Assembly: GCA_020073345.1 (NCBI GenBank)
Contig: JAIQFI010000051.1
Coordinates: forward strand, 1 to 37,075
DNA from: Terriglobia bacterium
GTDB lineage: Bacteria; Acidobacteriota; Terriglobia; Bryobacterales; Bryobacteraceae
Direction: 5' to 3'
DNA: 37,075 nucleotides
A program made the position numbers and the translations under genes. Positions 24,542 to 34,717 of this stretch are shown here, piece by piece (within the stretch, counting starts at the first letter, position 1; the number at the start of each line of letters is the position of its first letter). The notes under the pieces are model-generated. The model was not told the origin of the DNA, ran no database searches, and worked only from the letters and a program-made list of their open reading frames with translations.

Positions 24542-26485
24542 CTACATATATTCCGGCACGTCGATTCCAAGCACGCCAAGCGTGTGTTCCAACTGCGCTC
24601 GGAAGTAGGTCGTCAGCCACAGCAGGAAGGTCTTCTTCTCTTTATCGGTTTCCGTGACGACGGGGAAGTCCTGGTAGAACGTGCTGAACGCCTGGGCGAG
24701 CTGGAAAGCATAACGCGCCACGTGTGCGGGTTCGCCGCTGGTCACTGCCTGCTCGATGGCGGCATCGGCTTTCGATGCTGTCAGGACGGCTTGCCAGAGT
24801 CGTTCATCCGTGAGCTGGCGGGAGATGGCCTCGCGAGTGAGGTCGGCTTGAAAGTCCGGAAGCTTTTCGCCACGTTCTCCCAGTTTCCCCAGGATCTTGG
24901 CTGCGCGAACCGCGGCGTACTGCACGTAAACTCCAGTTTCGCCCGTGAAGCTCAGCGCCTCGGCGAAATCGAACGCGATGACAGAATTGCGGGTGTACTT
25001 CAGCATGAAGTAGCGCAGGGCGCCGACCGCGATCTTCGTGGCTACTTCCCGGCGCTGCGCGTCCGGATCGTCTGGATGGCGCGAGGTAACTTCTTCCAGC
25101 GCCTTTTCGATCAGCTTATCGATCAGATCGTCGGCCTTGACGCCCAGTCCTTTGCGGCCGGAGACCTCGACGTAAGGCCGTTTTTTGTCTTCGTCCGACA
25201 GCTCGATTCCCATCTCGATGCAGGTGCGCGGCGAGAGCGCGACCATTTCGTAGGAAAAGTGGATGCTGGCGTCGGCCTGTTTTTCGAAACCCAGCGCTCG
25301 CAGTCCCGCGACGACCACGTCCTGCAAATAAGACTGGCGTGAATCGATGACGTTGTAGACGCGAGCGCCGCGGCCGAACGACGGCGACCCCGTTTGCGGC
25401 TCCGAGGTCGACGCCCACACCTGGTGCCCATCCGGATACTTGTGCCACGGGCGATAGTAGAAATCCTTACCCAGCAGGCCGAATTTCCAAAGCTGATAAG
25501 CAATGTCCTTGCCGACGTATGTCACCGTGCCGTTCGACCGGACGATGACTTTACTATCTTCTTCGTCGTCCGAACTCTTGAAGGCCGAAGCCGGCATCAC
25601 CCAGCAGCCCCTGTTCTTGCCCTCACCCTCGAAGTGGATCGCCTTGCGTTCCTTTAGCAGCTCGAACGCCTGGGCCCAGAATTTGAGATGCAGGATCTCG
25701 CTTTCGCGCGGCAGGACGTCGTATTCGATATTGAGGCGATACATCGTCGCCAGGTGCGCGCGGACGATGGCGTCGGAGACCAGGTGAGCCAGCTCCGACG
25801 TGGCTCCTTCGCCTGATTCGATCGCGTGCAAGGTCGTCTTGCGCCATTCAAGCGCCTCAGGATGGTCGGCGTAGTAGGTCGACATGCGCGCGTAGAGATC
25901 CCAGCACACATAATCGAAACGCGTGGTTTCGATGAGCGTCCGGACCGCGGCGGGCGATTTCTTTTCCAGGTGCTCGAAGGCGGCCACCACGTCAGCCACC
26001 TGCACGCCGGTGTTGTCGATGTAATTCTGCACTTCCACGTTGCGGCCGGCGGCGCGCAGCATGCGGACGAAAGTATCGCCGAGGATGGCGTTGCGCAGGT
26101 GCCCGATATGGGCGGCCTTGTTGGGATTGATGTTGGTGTGCTCGATGATCGTCTTATCCGCTTCGACGCTGGTTCCCTGCGTCTCACCTCGAAGCAGGGA
26201 ATCTCCGTAATAACCCCGGTCGAGCCGCACATTCATGTAGCCGTTGCCCGCGATCTCGATTGCGGCGATACCTTCGATCGCGCCGACGGCGTTGGACAAC
26301 TCCCCCGCGATCGCCTTGGGGGCTTTCTTCAACTGCCGCGCGAGCTGGAACGCCGCGGGCAGGGCGATTTCCCCGAAAGACGCCTGTTTGGGCTGTTCCG
26401 TCGAGACTGGGTCACTCACGCCGTAAAGCGCGCTAATCTTCGCGGCAAACGCCTCCGCGATCCGTTTTTCCAGGAGATGAAACAT
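24542..26485 (-). CDS. argS: Arginine-tRNA ligase
   Basis: A 647-aa class I synthetase that charges tRNA-Arg. The N-terminal Add-1 domain begins [17 protein letters not shown]. The catalytic core has [20 protein letters not shown] with HIGH at 116-119. In place of KMSKS it has [13 protein letters not shown], as is usual for one large branch of ArgRS. The DALR anticodon-binding domain closes the protein ([20 protein letters not shown]). A TTG at 26503 would add six residues; ATG 26485 is preferred. It lies 37 bases upstream of acnA on the same strand and is divergent from the ferredoxin gene. Confidence 0.97.
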   Translation of the reverse strand: MFHLLEKRIAEAFAAKISALYGVSDPVSTEQPKQASFGEIALPAAFQLARQLKKAPKAIAGELSNAVGAIEGIAAIEIAGNGYMNVRLDRGYYGDSLLRGETQGTSVEADKTIIEHTNINPNKAAHIGHLRNAILGDTFVRMLRAAGRNVEVQNYIDNTGVQVADVVAAFEHLEKKSPAAVRTLIETTRFDYVCWDLYARMSTYYADHPEALEWRKTTLHAIESGEGATSELAHLVSDAIVRAHLATMYRLNIEYDVLPRESEILHLKFWAQAFELLKERKAIHFEGEGKNRGCWVMPASAFKSSDDEEDSKVIVRSNGTVTYVGKDIAYQLWKFGLLGKDFYYRPWHKYPDGHQVWASTSEPQTGSPSFGRGARVYNVIDSRQSYLQDVVVAGLRALGFEKQADASIHFSYEMVALSPRTCIEMGIELSDEDKKRPYVEVSGRKGLGVKADDLIDKLIEKALEEVTSRHPDDPDAQRREVATKIAVGALRYFMLKYTRNSVIAFDFAEALSFTGETGVYVQYAAVRAAKILGKLGERGEKLPDFQADLTREAISRQLTDERLWQAVLTASKADAAIEQAVTSGEPAHVARYAFQLAQAFSTFYQDFPVVTETDKEKKTFLLWLTTYFRAQLEHTLGVLGIDVPEYM

Positions 26486-26532
26486 GAAGAACCAGTATGG
26501 CAAGGCCGTCGTCCTCGCCGCATGCCGCTAGA

Positions 26533-26952
26533 ATGGAGGTAGTGCCCAAGGTTACGTTCGCCAATCTCGACAAGACGGTCGAATTCGAATCGGGAAAGCT
26601 GCCGTACCAGGAGCACGGAAAGCCCGAGTCGATTCTAGACGTCGCGCTGAACTTCGGCATTCAGCTGGAACACGCTTGCGGTGGGGTGTGCGCGTGCACC
26701 ACCTGCCATGTCCACGTGAAAGCTGGAGAACAGAACCTGGTGCCGCCGGAGGATGACGAACTGGACCGTCTGGATATGGCCGCCGATCTTCAGCTCAATT
26801 CTCGTCTCGGCTGCCAGGCGGTGATCAAGGGCGACATCACGGTCGACATGCCGGCCTGGAACCGCAATTACGTAAGTGAGGGCGGCGGATCGATGAATCT
26901 CGGCGACGCAATCCCGCCTCCCAAGAACACCGTCACTTCAGTAACTGAATGA
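26533..26952 (+). CDS. fdx: 2Fe-2S ferredoxin, ISC/adrenodoxin type
   Basis: A 139-aa one-electron carrier. The [2Fe-2S] ligands are C49-x5-C55-x2-C58 in HACGGVCACTTCHVHV and C94 in LGCQAVI, the spacing of the Fdx/adrenodoxin family that serves iron-sulphur cluster assembly. The C-terminal 35 residues, past DITVDMPAWN, are longer than in E. coli Fdx. No other isc or hscAB genes lie nearby. ATG 26533 gives a sensible start; the upstream ATG at 26497 overlaps the argS start. It is convergent with, and overlaps by 20 bases, the matrixin-like gene. Confidence 0.9.
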   Translation: MEVVPKVTFANLDKTVEFESGKLPYQEHGKPESILDVALNFGIQLEHACGGVCACTTCHVHVKAGEQNLVPPEDDELDRLDMAADLQLNSRLGCQAVIKGDITVDMPAWNRNYVSEGGGSMNLGDAIPPPKNTVTSVTE

Positions 26953-27523
26953 GCCTTGCCCGATCCTGAGGCGAGATCCCCGAGTTCTTTGCGATATCCG
27001 CACGTGCGCCCAGCTTACGCCGGTACCGGCCGAAATACTCGCGAATGTCGCCTTTGTCGTATCCGAAGAAATACATGATGTCGGCGAAGTCGGCCGTATG
27101 CGATAGCCCCAGCGCGTGGCCGGTCTCGTGAAGGCAGGTGAGATACACGATGGTTTCCCGCATCAGGGCGTCCTGAGACGCCGCCGCGAAAATGTCCGCT
27201 CCCATGGCGCGCAGGTCCGGTCGGACGTACACTTCCGCTCCGCGCATACCGTCGATGACGAACGCGCGAGTCTCGCCATACTGGCCCTGTTCGGAATCGG
27301 CCCAGTGCACTCGGATGTTCGCCCGAGATAGCTGCTCGGTTTTTTCCAGATGCAGGTTTCCATTCGAGGCTGCTTGCCAGGCTTCGAGCGCCCAGTCCGC
27401 GAGCTGGACGTCGGCCTTCTGGCACGCCGTTTCCGGCCGCGTGCAAGGTTCGATCCAGTAGCGCAGATCGATGCCGTATGCGGAGCAACTCGCGAGAAGA
27501 AGGATTGTAAGACGCAGCTTCAT
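26933..27523 (-). CDS. Exported matrixin-like zinc metalloprotease
   Basis: A 196-aa protein with a signal sequence MKLRLTILLLASCSAYG, cut either as a lipoprotein at the LASC box (C13) or by normal processing after AYG. The metzincin zinc site is complete: H122-E-T-G-H126-x5-H132 in LHETGHALGLSH, with the Met-turn M140 in ADIMYF. This indicates a small extracellular or periplasmic endopeptidase of the M10-like group. No propeptide cysteine switch is evident. ATG 27523 overlaps the stop of the upstream lipoprotein gene (ATGA), so the two are probably co-expressed. Confidence 0.88.
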   Translation of the reverse strand: MKLRLTILLLASCSAYGIDLRYWIEPCTRPETACQKADVQLADWALEAWQAASNGNLHLEKTEQLSRANIRVHWADSEQGQYGETRAFVIDGMRGAEVYVRPDLRAMGADIFAAASQDALMRETIVYLTCLHETGHALGLSHTADFADIMYFFGYDKGDIREYFGRYRRKLGARADIAKNSGISPQDRARLIQLLK

Positions 27524-28440
27524 TTTGGTTTCGCTGGCCCCAACCACAGTTCCAGCAGGGGACTCACCAAATCTTCCGGCTCCTCGATGTGGATGTTGAC
27601 CTTGTGAGAGTCCTGGGTGATGCGCAAGCCGTCGAGCATCCGGCCTTTTTCCGGCTGCTCCTTTCCTGGCTGGGCTTGGGGAATCGCCAGCCGCGCCAGG
27701 CCCGCCAGCGCCCGCAGCGCATCATAGAGACTCTTGGCGTCCTGGTCGCTGCCGCAAGTTCCCGTGGCTAGTCCGTTGATTCCGGTGCGCAAGTCCAGGT
27801 ACATCGAGCCCGACTGAATCGACGCGATGATCTTGTTGAAGTTGGCCATGTCTCCCGGAGCGTTGAACGGAAGCTTGGCCACGCCTCCGCCGTACACCGT
27901 CCAGAACACCGCCTCGGCGGGCATCACCTTGAGCTGCTCGGCGAGGTTGGAGGGCGGCCCGGTGCTTTTGCCTTTGTTGTCGATCAGCGACCGCAGCGCG
28001 GGTGTGGGACCCAAGCCGATGACCGTAGGGCTCACTAGCAGGACTGCTTCGCGTTCGTCGCCCACCAGGTTGTAGCCCTTATAGCCGAATCGTGTCGATC
28101 CGGGGCGCTCGATGCGCGGCTCGGCTTCGTCGGCGAACTTGCCGCGTCCCAGAACGACGCTCTGTTTTCCGTCGGAGATCAGCAACAGCTCCCACAGATC
28201 CTGGCGACGGACCTGCAAGCCGATTTGTTTGGGGAAATCATCGATCAGAGGAACCGTTCGGTTGGCCAGGTGTTTCTGATAGATGGGCGTTTTCTGGAGC
28301 TGGTCCAGGCGCGCGCCGGCTAGCAGGATCGTGTCGGGAGGAATCAGCGATGACAGCGCAGGATCGATTTTCGGACCCGGGATTGTTTTGACGCAGCCCG
28401 CGAGAGCCAAGGCTAGGATGATCAGGCCGCTCGTTTTCAT
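27520..28440 (-). CDS. Lipoprotein of unknown function
   Basis: A 306-aa predicted lipoprotein. The signal MKTSGLIILALALAGC has the lipobox LAGC with lipidated C16. The mature part starts with IDPALSSLIPPDTILLAGAR and is then alternating strand and helix without catalytic motifs I recognise. It repeats a pattern of a strand plus GLG-like turns seen in proteins that measure a score against a threshold. ATG 28440 overlaps the M19 peptidase stop, and its own stop overlaps the matrixin start, so it sits inside a coupled three-gene unit of exported proteins. Confidence 0.8.
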   Translation of the reverse strand: MKTSGLIILALALAGCVKTIPGPKIDPALSSLIPPDTILLAGARLDQLQKTPIYQKHLANRTVPLIDDFPKQIGLQVRRQDLWELLLISDGKQSVVLGRGKFADEAEPRIERPGSTRFGYKGYNLVGDEREAVLLVSPTVIGLGPTPALRSLIDNKGKSTGPPSNLAEQLKVMPAEAVFWTVYGGGVAKLPFNAPGDMANFNKIIASIQSGSMYLDLRTGINGLATGTCGSDQDAKSLYDALRALAGLARLAIPQAQPGKEQPEKGRMLDGLRITQDSHKVNIHIEEPEDLVSPLLELWLGPAKPK

Positions 28441-29639
28441 TTTCCGGCGGCCGCCTCCACCGCTCGCATCACCCGCAAAAAGTTTCCGCCGTAGATCTTG
28501 CGAATGTCTTCCGCCGAGTATCCCTTCTCGAGCAGCACGCGGGTCAGATTCGGGTACTTCGAAACATCGTCCAGCCCGATAGGCGTGCAACTCACACCGT
28601 CGAAATCTCCGCCCAGGCCGATCGCGTCAATCCCGGCAATCTTGCGGATGTGATCGATATGATCCACGACGTCGGCGAGCGTCGCCCGCGAGAGTCCCAT
28701 CTCCTTGCGAAGCTTCTCAGACAGGATCTGCCGATCCGGCTCGCTCAGGTTCTTGCCCGCCGTTTCCTGGGCCATACGGGCATCCAGAGCCTTGGTGTCG
28801 GCCGCGTCGTTATCGCGGAATTTCTGCGAGATGAAGCCGCAATAGAAGTTCACCTGCACCACGCCGCCCTTCTTAGCCAGGGCCATGATCATATCATCGG
28901 TCATGTTGCGCGCGTGGCTGGTCAGCGCCCTGCACGATGAATGTGACGCGAAGATCGGCGCCTTGCTGGCCTCCAACGCGTCCCAGAAGGTCTTGTCGGC
29001 GACATGCGAAATATCCACCATCATGCCCAAGCGATTCATCTCGCGGACCACCTGCTTGCCGAAATCCGTCAGGCCGTCGTGGTGCTTGACCTGGGCGTCG
29101 GTCACATCGCCCGAGGAATCCGCCCAGTTATTGGTGTTGGAATGCGTCAGCGTCATGTAGCGCACGCCGAGATCGTAATAGTCGCGCAGCAGCCGGAGGC
29201 TGTCTTCGATGGCATGTCCCCCCTCGATCCCCATCAGCGCCGCGATCTTTCCCTTCCGGTGCGCTTCTTCGATGTCCTTGGCGCTGGTCGCCAGCACGAA
29301 GTCGTTGGGATAACGGTCGACGATGTCGTGCCGGACTGTGTCGATCATCTGCAGCGTCCGGTTGGCTGACCGGTTGCCGTTCACATACGAGGCCGCCACG
29401 TAGACCGCGAAGAATTGCGCCCCGACGCCGCCTTCCTTGAGCCGCCCGATGTCGGTGTGGCCGGTACCAGTGCGCGATCCAATGTCGAATCCTTCCACGG
29501 TGCGGCTGGGAACGTCGTTATGGGTATCGATGAGGAGCGTCGAACGGTGAACTCGCATGACCTCCGCGTCGGTTACCGTCTTGGTTTGCCCTCCGGCGAG
29601 CATTGCGGTAACCGCAGCCAGGAGCAGGCGCGTCCTCAT
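28437..29639 (-). CDS. Membrane dipeptidase (M19, renal dipeptidase family)
   Basis: A 400-aa exported metallopeptidase. A signal peptide covers about residues 1-18 (RTRLLLAAVTAMLAG). The binuclear zinc site is complete: H40-x-D42 in LIDTHNDVPSR, the bridging E139 in GIEGGHAIE, H212 in DISHVADKTF, and H233 in ASHSSCRALT; the conserved Asp lies in GGDFDG. It cleaves dipeptides, including D-amino-acid-containing ones in this family, and may feed peptide or peptidoglycan turnover in the periplasm. It leads the lipoprotein and matrixin genes and is divergent from the DUF5117 protease. Confidence 0.95.
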   Translation of the reverse strand: MRTRLLLAAVTAMLAGGQTKTVTDAEVMRVHRSTLLIDTHNDVPSRTVEGFDIGSRTGTGHTDIGRLKEGGVGAQFFAVYVAASYVNGNRSANRTLQMIDTVRHDIVDRYPNDFVLATSAKDIEEAHRKGKIAALMGIEGGHAIEDSLRLLRDYYDLGVRYMTLTHSNTNNWADSSGDVTDAQVKHHDGLTDFGKQVVREMNRLGMMVDISHVADKTFWDALEASKAPIFASHSSCRALTSHARNMTDDMIMALAKKGGVVQVNFYCGFISQKFRDNDAADTKALDARMAQETAGKNLSEPDRQILSEKLRKEMGLSRATLADVVDHIDHIRKIAGIDAIGLGGDFDGVSCTPIGLDDVSKYPNLTRVLLEKGYSAEDIRKIYGGNFLRVMRAVEAAAGK

Positions 29640-29716
29640 CAGTATCTACTGTAACAACTTGATAGAATGTGCCCATCCGGTTGTGCATTGAGATGGTGTC
29701 GGTTGGAGGTTTCCAG

Positions 29717-32305
29717 ATGACGCGCCTGATCCTTCTTGGCGGTTTGTGTTTCACAGTCCTTTCTCTGCAAGCGCAGGATGAACCCGCGCCCACTCCTCCC
29801 GCGGATATACCCGCGACGACACCCGTGGCTCCCGCGGCCGGCGGGGGACGTGGAGGCGCAGCGGCCACCGAACCCCGTCCCTACGACCGCGTGATCACCA
29901 AGGACGCCAAGACCTCCGAGGGAATCTTCAAGGTCCACAAGATTCGCGAGCGCGGAGCGGACACGTACTACTACGAGATCCCGCCGTCCGAGCTCGGCAA
30001 GGATTTCCTGTTCGTCGCCCAGATTGCGCAAAACACGATTGGCGCCGGCTACGGGGGCCAGACGGTGAATCAACTGGTGGGACGCTGGGAGCGGCGCGAG
30101 AATCGCGTATTCCTGCGCGAGATGACTTACGACATCACGGCCGATCCGGGCGAGCCGATCGCCAAGGCCGTTCAGGCCGCCAATAATCCGTCCATCGTCA
30201 TGTCGTTCCCCATCGCGGCATTCGGTCCGAACGAAGCGCCGGTGATTGACGTCACGCGGCTGTTCTTGAGCGACGTGCCGGAGATGAGCGCGCGCGCCCG
30301 CGTTCGAGGCCGCGGAATGGATGCCAGCCGCAGCTACATCGAGAAGGTCACCGCGTTTCCGGCTAATATCGAAGCCGAGTCCACGCAGACCTTCACTTCG
30401 CCGGTCGATCAGCAGGGAGCGGGCGGCGGACGCGGCGGCCCTCAGGGCGGCATGCGGCCCGGATCGGGAACCGTCGTGGTGCATTTCAGCATGGTGAAGC
30501 TTCCCGAAAAGCCGATGATGCCGAGGCTCGCGGACGCCCGCGTCGGCTACTTCACCACTTCGACCATGGATTTCAGCCGCCCGGAGCATCGGGCCGAGAC
30601 GCGCACGTTCGTCGCCCGCTGGCGTCTGGAGAAGAAAGATCCGACGGCAGCGGTGTCCGAGCCTGTGAAGCCCATCGTGTATTACCTGGATCCGGCCACG
30701 CCCAAGAAGTGGGTGCCGTATTTGAAGAAGGGAATCGAGAGCTGGCAATCGGCCTTTGAAGCCGCGGGATTCAAACACGCCATCATCGCCAAAGAAGCGC
30801 CCACGCCGGAAGAAGATCCCACCTGGAGTCCCGAGGATGTGCGCAATTCCGTGGTTCGCTGGCTGCCTTCCACCACCGAAAACGCGAGCGGTCCGCACAT
30901 TTCCGACCCGCGCACGGGCGAGATCCTGAACGCGGACATCCAGTTCTATCACAACGTCCAGCAACTGGTGGAGGATTGGTATTTCGTGCAGGTCGGCCCG
31001 CTCGATCCGCGCGCGGCGAAACTTCCGTTACCGGATGACTTGATGGGCGATCTGCTCAGCTTCGTGGTGGCGCATGAAGTCGGCCACACGCTTGGGCTTC
31101 AACACAACATGAAGGCCAGCTCGATGTATCCGGTGGAGAAACTGCGTGATCCGGAATGGCTCAAGACCATGAGCCACACGCCGTCGATCATGGATTATTC
31201 GCGCTTCAACTACGTGGTTCAGCCGGAGGATAAGATCGATCCCAAGCTGCTGATCCCCGGGATCGGGCCGTATGACAAGTGGGCCATCCACTGGGCCTAC
31301 GCGCCGATCAACGACGCCAATGTTTCCGACGACGAGAACAAAACCCTGGATACCTGGGCGCGCGAGCAGGAGAAAACACCCTGGCTCCGGTTCAATACCG
31401 ATCGGGCCCAAGGCGCAGACTCAGGAGAGAATACGGAGGCGGTGGGCGACGCCGACGCGGTGTACTCCACGGGTCTGGGCTTGAAGAACCTCCAGCGTGT
31501 GATGGACAACCTGCTGGCTGCGACCACGCACGAGGGCCAGGACTGGGACGACTTGCGGACCGTCTATGGTCGCGCGGTGGGCCAGTGGGCCAACGAACTG
31601 GGTCACGTCACGCAGATCGTCGGAGCCTACGACTCTTTCGAAAAACACGGTGGCCAGGACGGTGTGCGGTTCACGCTGGTTCCCAAGGCTCGCCAGGCGG
31701 CCGCCGTGAAATTCCTGAATGAAAACGCGTTTGCGACTCCCACCATGCTTCTGCGACCAGAGGTGTTGCGGCGCATCGAGCCAGCCGGAGCCCTGGCCCG
31801 CATCCGCACGGCGCAGTTGCAGGTGTTGAACTCGCTTCTGTCCACGCAGCGCTTTGGCCGCTTAGTCGAGCAGGAAGCCATCGATGGCGCTGCCGCGTAC
31901 CGCCCCTCGGAATTTCTAGCCGATCTCCGCAAGGGGATTTTCGGCGAGATCTACGCGCCTTCGGTGAAGATCGACGCTTACCGCCGCAATCTGCAGCGCG
32001 CGTATCTCGACCTGATTTCGACTCGCCTGAACGGCGCGCAACGCGTGAATGACGACCAGCGTCCCATGTTCCGCGGCGAGCTGAGGACCATCGCGGCCGA
32101 CGCCGGCACTGCGCTGGCGCGGACCACCGATCGCGACTCGCGGCTGCATCTGGAGGACATGCGCGATCAGATCGCCAAGATACTGGATCCGAAGTTCCAG
32201 TTGGTCAATCCGACGCCGGCACCGGCGATTATCCTGCCGCTCAGCACGTCGGACGGGCGTGGCGACATATTCTGTTGGACGGACTACGCGATCCGCGTCG
32301 AGTAG
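29717..32305 (+). CDS. Large exported zinc-dependent metalloprotease (DUF5117/DUF4953 type)
   Basis: An 862-aa secreted protein. Residues 1-19 ([20 protein letters not shown]) are a signal peptide, then a Pro/Ala/Gly-rich linker. Residues about 60-230 resemble the DUF5117 domain that precedes the catalytic part in this family. The zinc site is H453-E-V-G-H457 with H463 in [20 protein letters not shown], with [10 protein letters not shown] as the Met-turn. DUF4953-like sequence follows to the C-terminus. The substrate is unknown; relatives are common in Bacteroidota and Acidobacteriota. GGAGG at 29704-29708 supports ATG 29717. Confidence 0.93.
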   Translation: MTRLILLGGLCFTVLSLQAQDEPAPTPPADIPATTPVAPAAGGGRGGAAATEPRPYDRVITKDAKTSEGIFKVHKIRERGADTYYYEIPPSELGKDFLFVAQIAQNTIGAGYGGQTVNQLVGRWERRENRVFLREMTYDITADPGEPIAKAVQAANNPSIVMSFPIAAFGPNEAPVIDVTRLFLSDVPEMSARARVRGRGMDASRSYIEKVTAFPANIEAESTQTFTSPVDQQGAGGGRGGPQGGMRPGSGTVVVHFSMVKLPEKPMMPRLADARVGYFTTSTMDFSRPEHRAETRTFVARWRLEKKDPTAAVSEPVKPIVYYLDPATPKKWVPYLKKGIESWQSAFEAAGFKHAIIAKEAPTPEEDPTWSPEDVRNSVVRWLPSTTENASGPHISDPRTGEILNADIQFYHNVQQLVEDWYFVQVGPLDPRAAKLPLPDDLMGDLLSFVVAHEVGHTLGLQHNMKASSMYPVEKLRDPEWLKTMSHTPSIMDYSRFNYVVQPEDKIDPKLLIPGIGPYDKWAIHWAYAPINDANVSDDENKTLDTWAREQEKTPWLRFNTDRAQGADSGENTEAVGDADAVYSTGLGLKNLQRVMDNLLAATTHEGQDWDDLRTVYGRAVGQWANELGHVTQIVGAYDSFEKHGGQDGVRFTLVPKARQAAAVKFLNENAFATPTMLLRPEVLRRIEPAGALARIRTAQLQVLNSLLSTQRFGRLVEQEAIDGAAAYRPSEFLADLRKGIFGEIYAPSVKIDAYRRNLQRAYLDLISTRLNGAQRVNDDQRPMFRGELRTIAADAGTALARTTDRDSRLHLEDMRDQIAKILDPKFQLVNPTPAPAIILPLSTSDGRGDIFCWTDYAIRVE

Positions 32306-32306
32306 C

Positions 32307-32717
32307 GTGGATTCCCTGCGCTTTACCTGTCAGCGCGGGTGCATTAACTGCTGCGACCAGGAGGGCTTCGTCTACCTGACGGAGTCCGACCTCAAGCGCG
32401 CTGCGAAATTTGTTGGGATGTCCGCGCGTGCGTTCGCATTGAAGTATGTCTATAAGACCCGCCACCAGATGCGCTTCCGCAAGCCACCAGAAAAGCAGTG
32501 CCCGTTCCTGGAAGGCCACGGCTGCTCGATTCATCCCGCCAAGCCGACCCAGTGCCGGACGTTCCCGTTCTGGCCGGAGCTGGTCGAGAGCAAGCGTGAA
32601 TGGAATCGCACAGCGAAATATTGCCCAGGGATAGGAAAAGGTCCGCTGATCCAGATCGGTACGGCGATGGAGATCGCCGAGGAGCAACGCCGGGCTTACC
32701 CGGACATGTACAGATAA
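32307..32717 (+). CDS. YkgJ-family cysteine-cluster protein
   Basis: A 136-aa protein with the YkgJ Cys pattern: C8-x3-C12-x2-C15-C16 in FTCQRGCINCC, then C-x-F in QCPFLEGHGCSIH, and TQCRTFPFWPE plus KYCPG. These cysteines probably bind zinc or an iron-sulphur cluster. The function is not established. The likely start is GTG 32307, two bases after the protease stop; an ATG at 32259 would overlap that gene by 47 bases. The stop abuts the convergent SDR stop. Confidence 0.88.
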   Translation: MDSLRFTCQRGCINCCDQEGFVYLTESDLKRAAKFVGMSARAFALKYVYKTRHQMRFRKPPEKQCPFLEGHGCSIHPAKPTQCRTFPFWPELVESKREWNRTAKYCPGIGKGPLIQIGTAMEIAEEQRRAYPDMYR

Positions 32718-33428
32718 CTACTTCTGGCTGAGCCCGCCGTCGACTGCCAACACTTGCCCGGTGATGAAGTTCGAGGCGGTCAGGAAGAACACTACTGCGT
32801 CGGCGATCTCATCCGCAGTTCCCGCGCGACCCGCGGGCGTTTTCGCGATCAGCCGTTTCACCCGCTCGTCAGGCTCTCCGAACGGGATCACCCCGGGCGC
32901 CACGGAGTTGACCGTGATCTTCGGCGCCCAGGCCTGGGCGAGCGCCTTCGTCAGATGAATCACGCCGGCCTTCGATGCACAGTAATGCGCGTGATCCGGC
33001 CACGCACGGATCCCGCCCAACGAACTGATGTTCACGATCTTTCCACCGGCGCCCGCGAGCATGCGCCTCGCAGCCTGCTGGCAGCAGAAGAACGTAGCTT
33101 TCAGATTTACCGAATGGATGAAGTCCCAGTCGAACTCGGTGATTTCGAGCGGATCGATGCGAGTGTATCGTGCCGCGTTGTTGACCAGCCCGTCCAGCTT
33201 TCCGAAATGCTGCTGGACTTCCGCAAACAGCCGCTCGATCTCACCGACCTTCTCCAGGTCCGCCCGAAATAGCGGAGCATCGCCACATTCCTTCGCAGTC
33301 GCGCGAGCCTCGCCTTCAGACGAAGAATAATGAATTGCCACCCGAGCACCCTCTTTTGCGAGGCGCAGCGCGATCCCGCGGCCGATGCGCTTCGCCGCTC
33401 CCGTAACTAAAACGACCTTCCCATTCAT
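32718..33428 (-). CDS. Short-chain dehydrogenase/reductase, pteridine-reductase-like
   Basis: A 236-aa NAD(P)-dependent oxidoreductase with a classical Rossmann fold. The cofactor motif is TGAAKRIGRGIA (residues 9-20), with RIG as in pteridine/FolM-type reductases. NNAA is at 83-86. The catalytic residues S135/S136 (VNISSLGG), Y149 and K153 (HYCASKA) are present. The substrate cannot be told from the sequence. It is the last gene of a coupled run and its ATG overlaps the MFS stop (ATGA). Confidence 0.9.
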   Translation of the reverse strand: MNGKVVLVTGAAKRIGRGIALRLAKEGARVAIHYSSSEGEARATAKECGDAPLFRADLEKVGEIERLFAEVQQHFGKLDGLVNNAARYTRIDPLEITEFDWDFIHSVNLKATFFCCQQAARRMLAGAGGKIVNISSLGGIRAWPDHAHYCASKAGVIHLTKALAQAWAPKITVNSVAPGVIPFGEPDERVKRLIAKTPAGRAGTADEIADAVVFFLTASNFITGQVLAVDGGLSQK

Positions 33429-34717
33429 ATCGTGGGATCTCCATGTACCTCGACCTCTTGCGGCTCGACTCCGGCCAAAGCAGGCTCCGGCAACTTACCG
33501 CTGAGGTTACCCCAGCCCCAGAAGATCGCGGTGGTGGAACTCAGGACGCCCGCTCCCAGGCCGATCATGCGGGGACTCACGTGATCCGAGAGCAATCCAG
33601 CGATAGCCATGGACACCATCATAGTGGCCCAGGTCCAGGTCTCGATGGTGGAGAAAACTCGCCCCCGGAAGTCATTCGAGACATGCCGCAGAAGCTGCCC
33701 AGTGTTCAACACGGAGCTTACGGCTACCGCCGCGCGGGAAAGCGCGATAAAAAACAGCGCACCCGCGAACGTCGGCGCCTGGCTGAACAGAACGTAGGAG
33801 CCGCCATGGACCACGTAGCATAGTGAGATCACGCGCTTATAGGTCTCAAACTGGATGCGTTTGCCAATATAGTTGGCAAAAAGAGCCCCGCACACCAGCC
33901 CGATGCCCGCGCATCCCCAGATGACGCCGATCCCCGCCGGGCCGCGCTGGAAAACGACCTCACCGAAAATGCTGAACAGAATCTGCGCCGCGCCGCCGCC
34001 GGTGGCCCACCCGACTCCCACCAGCCCGACACCTAAGATCAGAGGTGTTGCGCGCATGTAGCGCAGGCCCTCGGTGTATTCGTGCCAGGGCCGGACGACG
34101 TGACTCTCGGTAAGAGTATCGCGACCGGACCGGAAGCCGCGCGGCCCGCGGAGCTGCCAGATGCACAGTGCCGAAAACAAAAAGGAAAACGCATTGAATG
34201 CGAATGCGAGCGTGTAGCCGAATCCCGCGACCGAAGTCCCGCCGAGAAAAGCCCCGATCACCAGCGTGGTCCATTGCGTCAGTTGCGTCAGCGAATTCGC
34301 GGTGTGTAACTCATCTTTGCTGGCGATCGACGGGAGAATGGCTGCCCGTCCGCTGGTGAAGAACGGTGACGCGAACATCAGGCATCCGCTGAGCAAGTAG
34401 AGGAGCCCGGTGCGACCTGCTGGGATGCCGAAGATGAACAACAGCGCGATCACCGCCCGGACCAGGTCGCTGGTGATCATCAGGCGCTTGCGGTCCATGC
34501 GATCGAGCAGGACGCCCGCGATGGGCCCGCCCAGCATCACCGCGAACCCTCGCGCCAGCAGGATTCCGGCTACCACCAGGCCGGATCGGGTATTGGCCAG
34601 CACCAGGCTGAACACGGCGATGTTGTTATAGTGATCGCCGACCTCGCTGACCACTTGTCCAATCCACGTGTAGCGGTAATTGCGGTTGGAGCGCAGCAGA
34701 CCCGCGAAGCCGGTCAC
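33425..34717 (-). CDS. MFS transporter
   Basis: A 430-aa integral membrane protein with about 12 helices, of the MFS_3/enterobactin-exporter-like group. LDRMDRKRLMITSDLVRA after the second helix is the loop 2-3 motif of MFS (G/D-x-x-D-R-x-x-R-K/R). It is probably a proton-driven exporter of a small molecule. The start is GTG 34717, overlapping the stop of the racemase gene (GTGA), so it may export or import a product of that pathway (inference). Confidence 0.9.
   Translation of the reverse strand: MTGFAGLLRSNRNYRYTWIGQVVSEVGDHYNNIAVFSLVLANTRSGLVVAGILLARGFAVMLGGPIAGVLLDRMDRKRLMITSDLVRAVIALLFIFGIPAGRTGLLYLLSGCLMFASPFFTSGRAAILPSIASKDELHTANSLTQLTQWTTLVIGAFLGGTSVAGFGYTLAFAFNAFSFLFSALCIWQLRGPRGFRSGRDTLTESHVVRPWHEYTEGLRYMRATPLILGVGLVGVGWATGGGAAQILFSIFGEVVFQRGPAGIGVIWGCAGIGLVCGALFANYIGKRIQFETYKRVISLCYVVHGGSYVLFSQAPTFAGALFFIALSRAAVAVSSVLNTGQLLRHVSNDFRGRVFSTIETWTWATMMVSMAIAGLLSDHVSPRMIGLGAGVLSSTTAIFWGWGNLSGKLPEPALAGVEPQEVEVHGDPTI

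Noticed and set aside
29639-30964. A 441-codon minus-strand frame opposite the DUF5117 protease gene
   Set aside because: Composition (His, Arg, Gly) and lack of motifs mark it as an antisense shadow of the protease, which has a signal peptide and zinc site.
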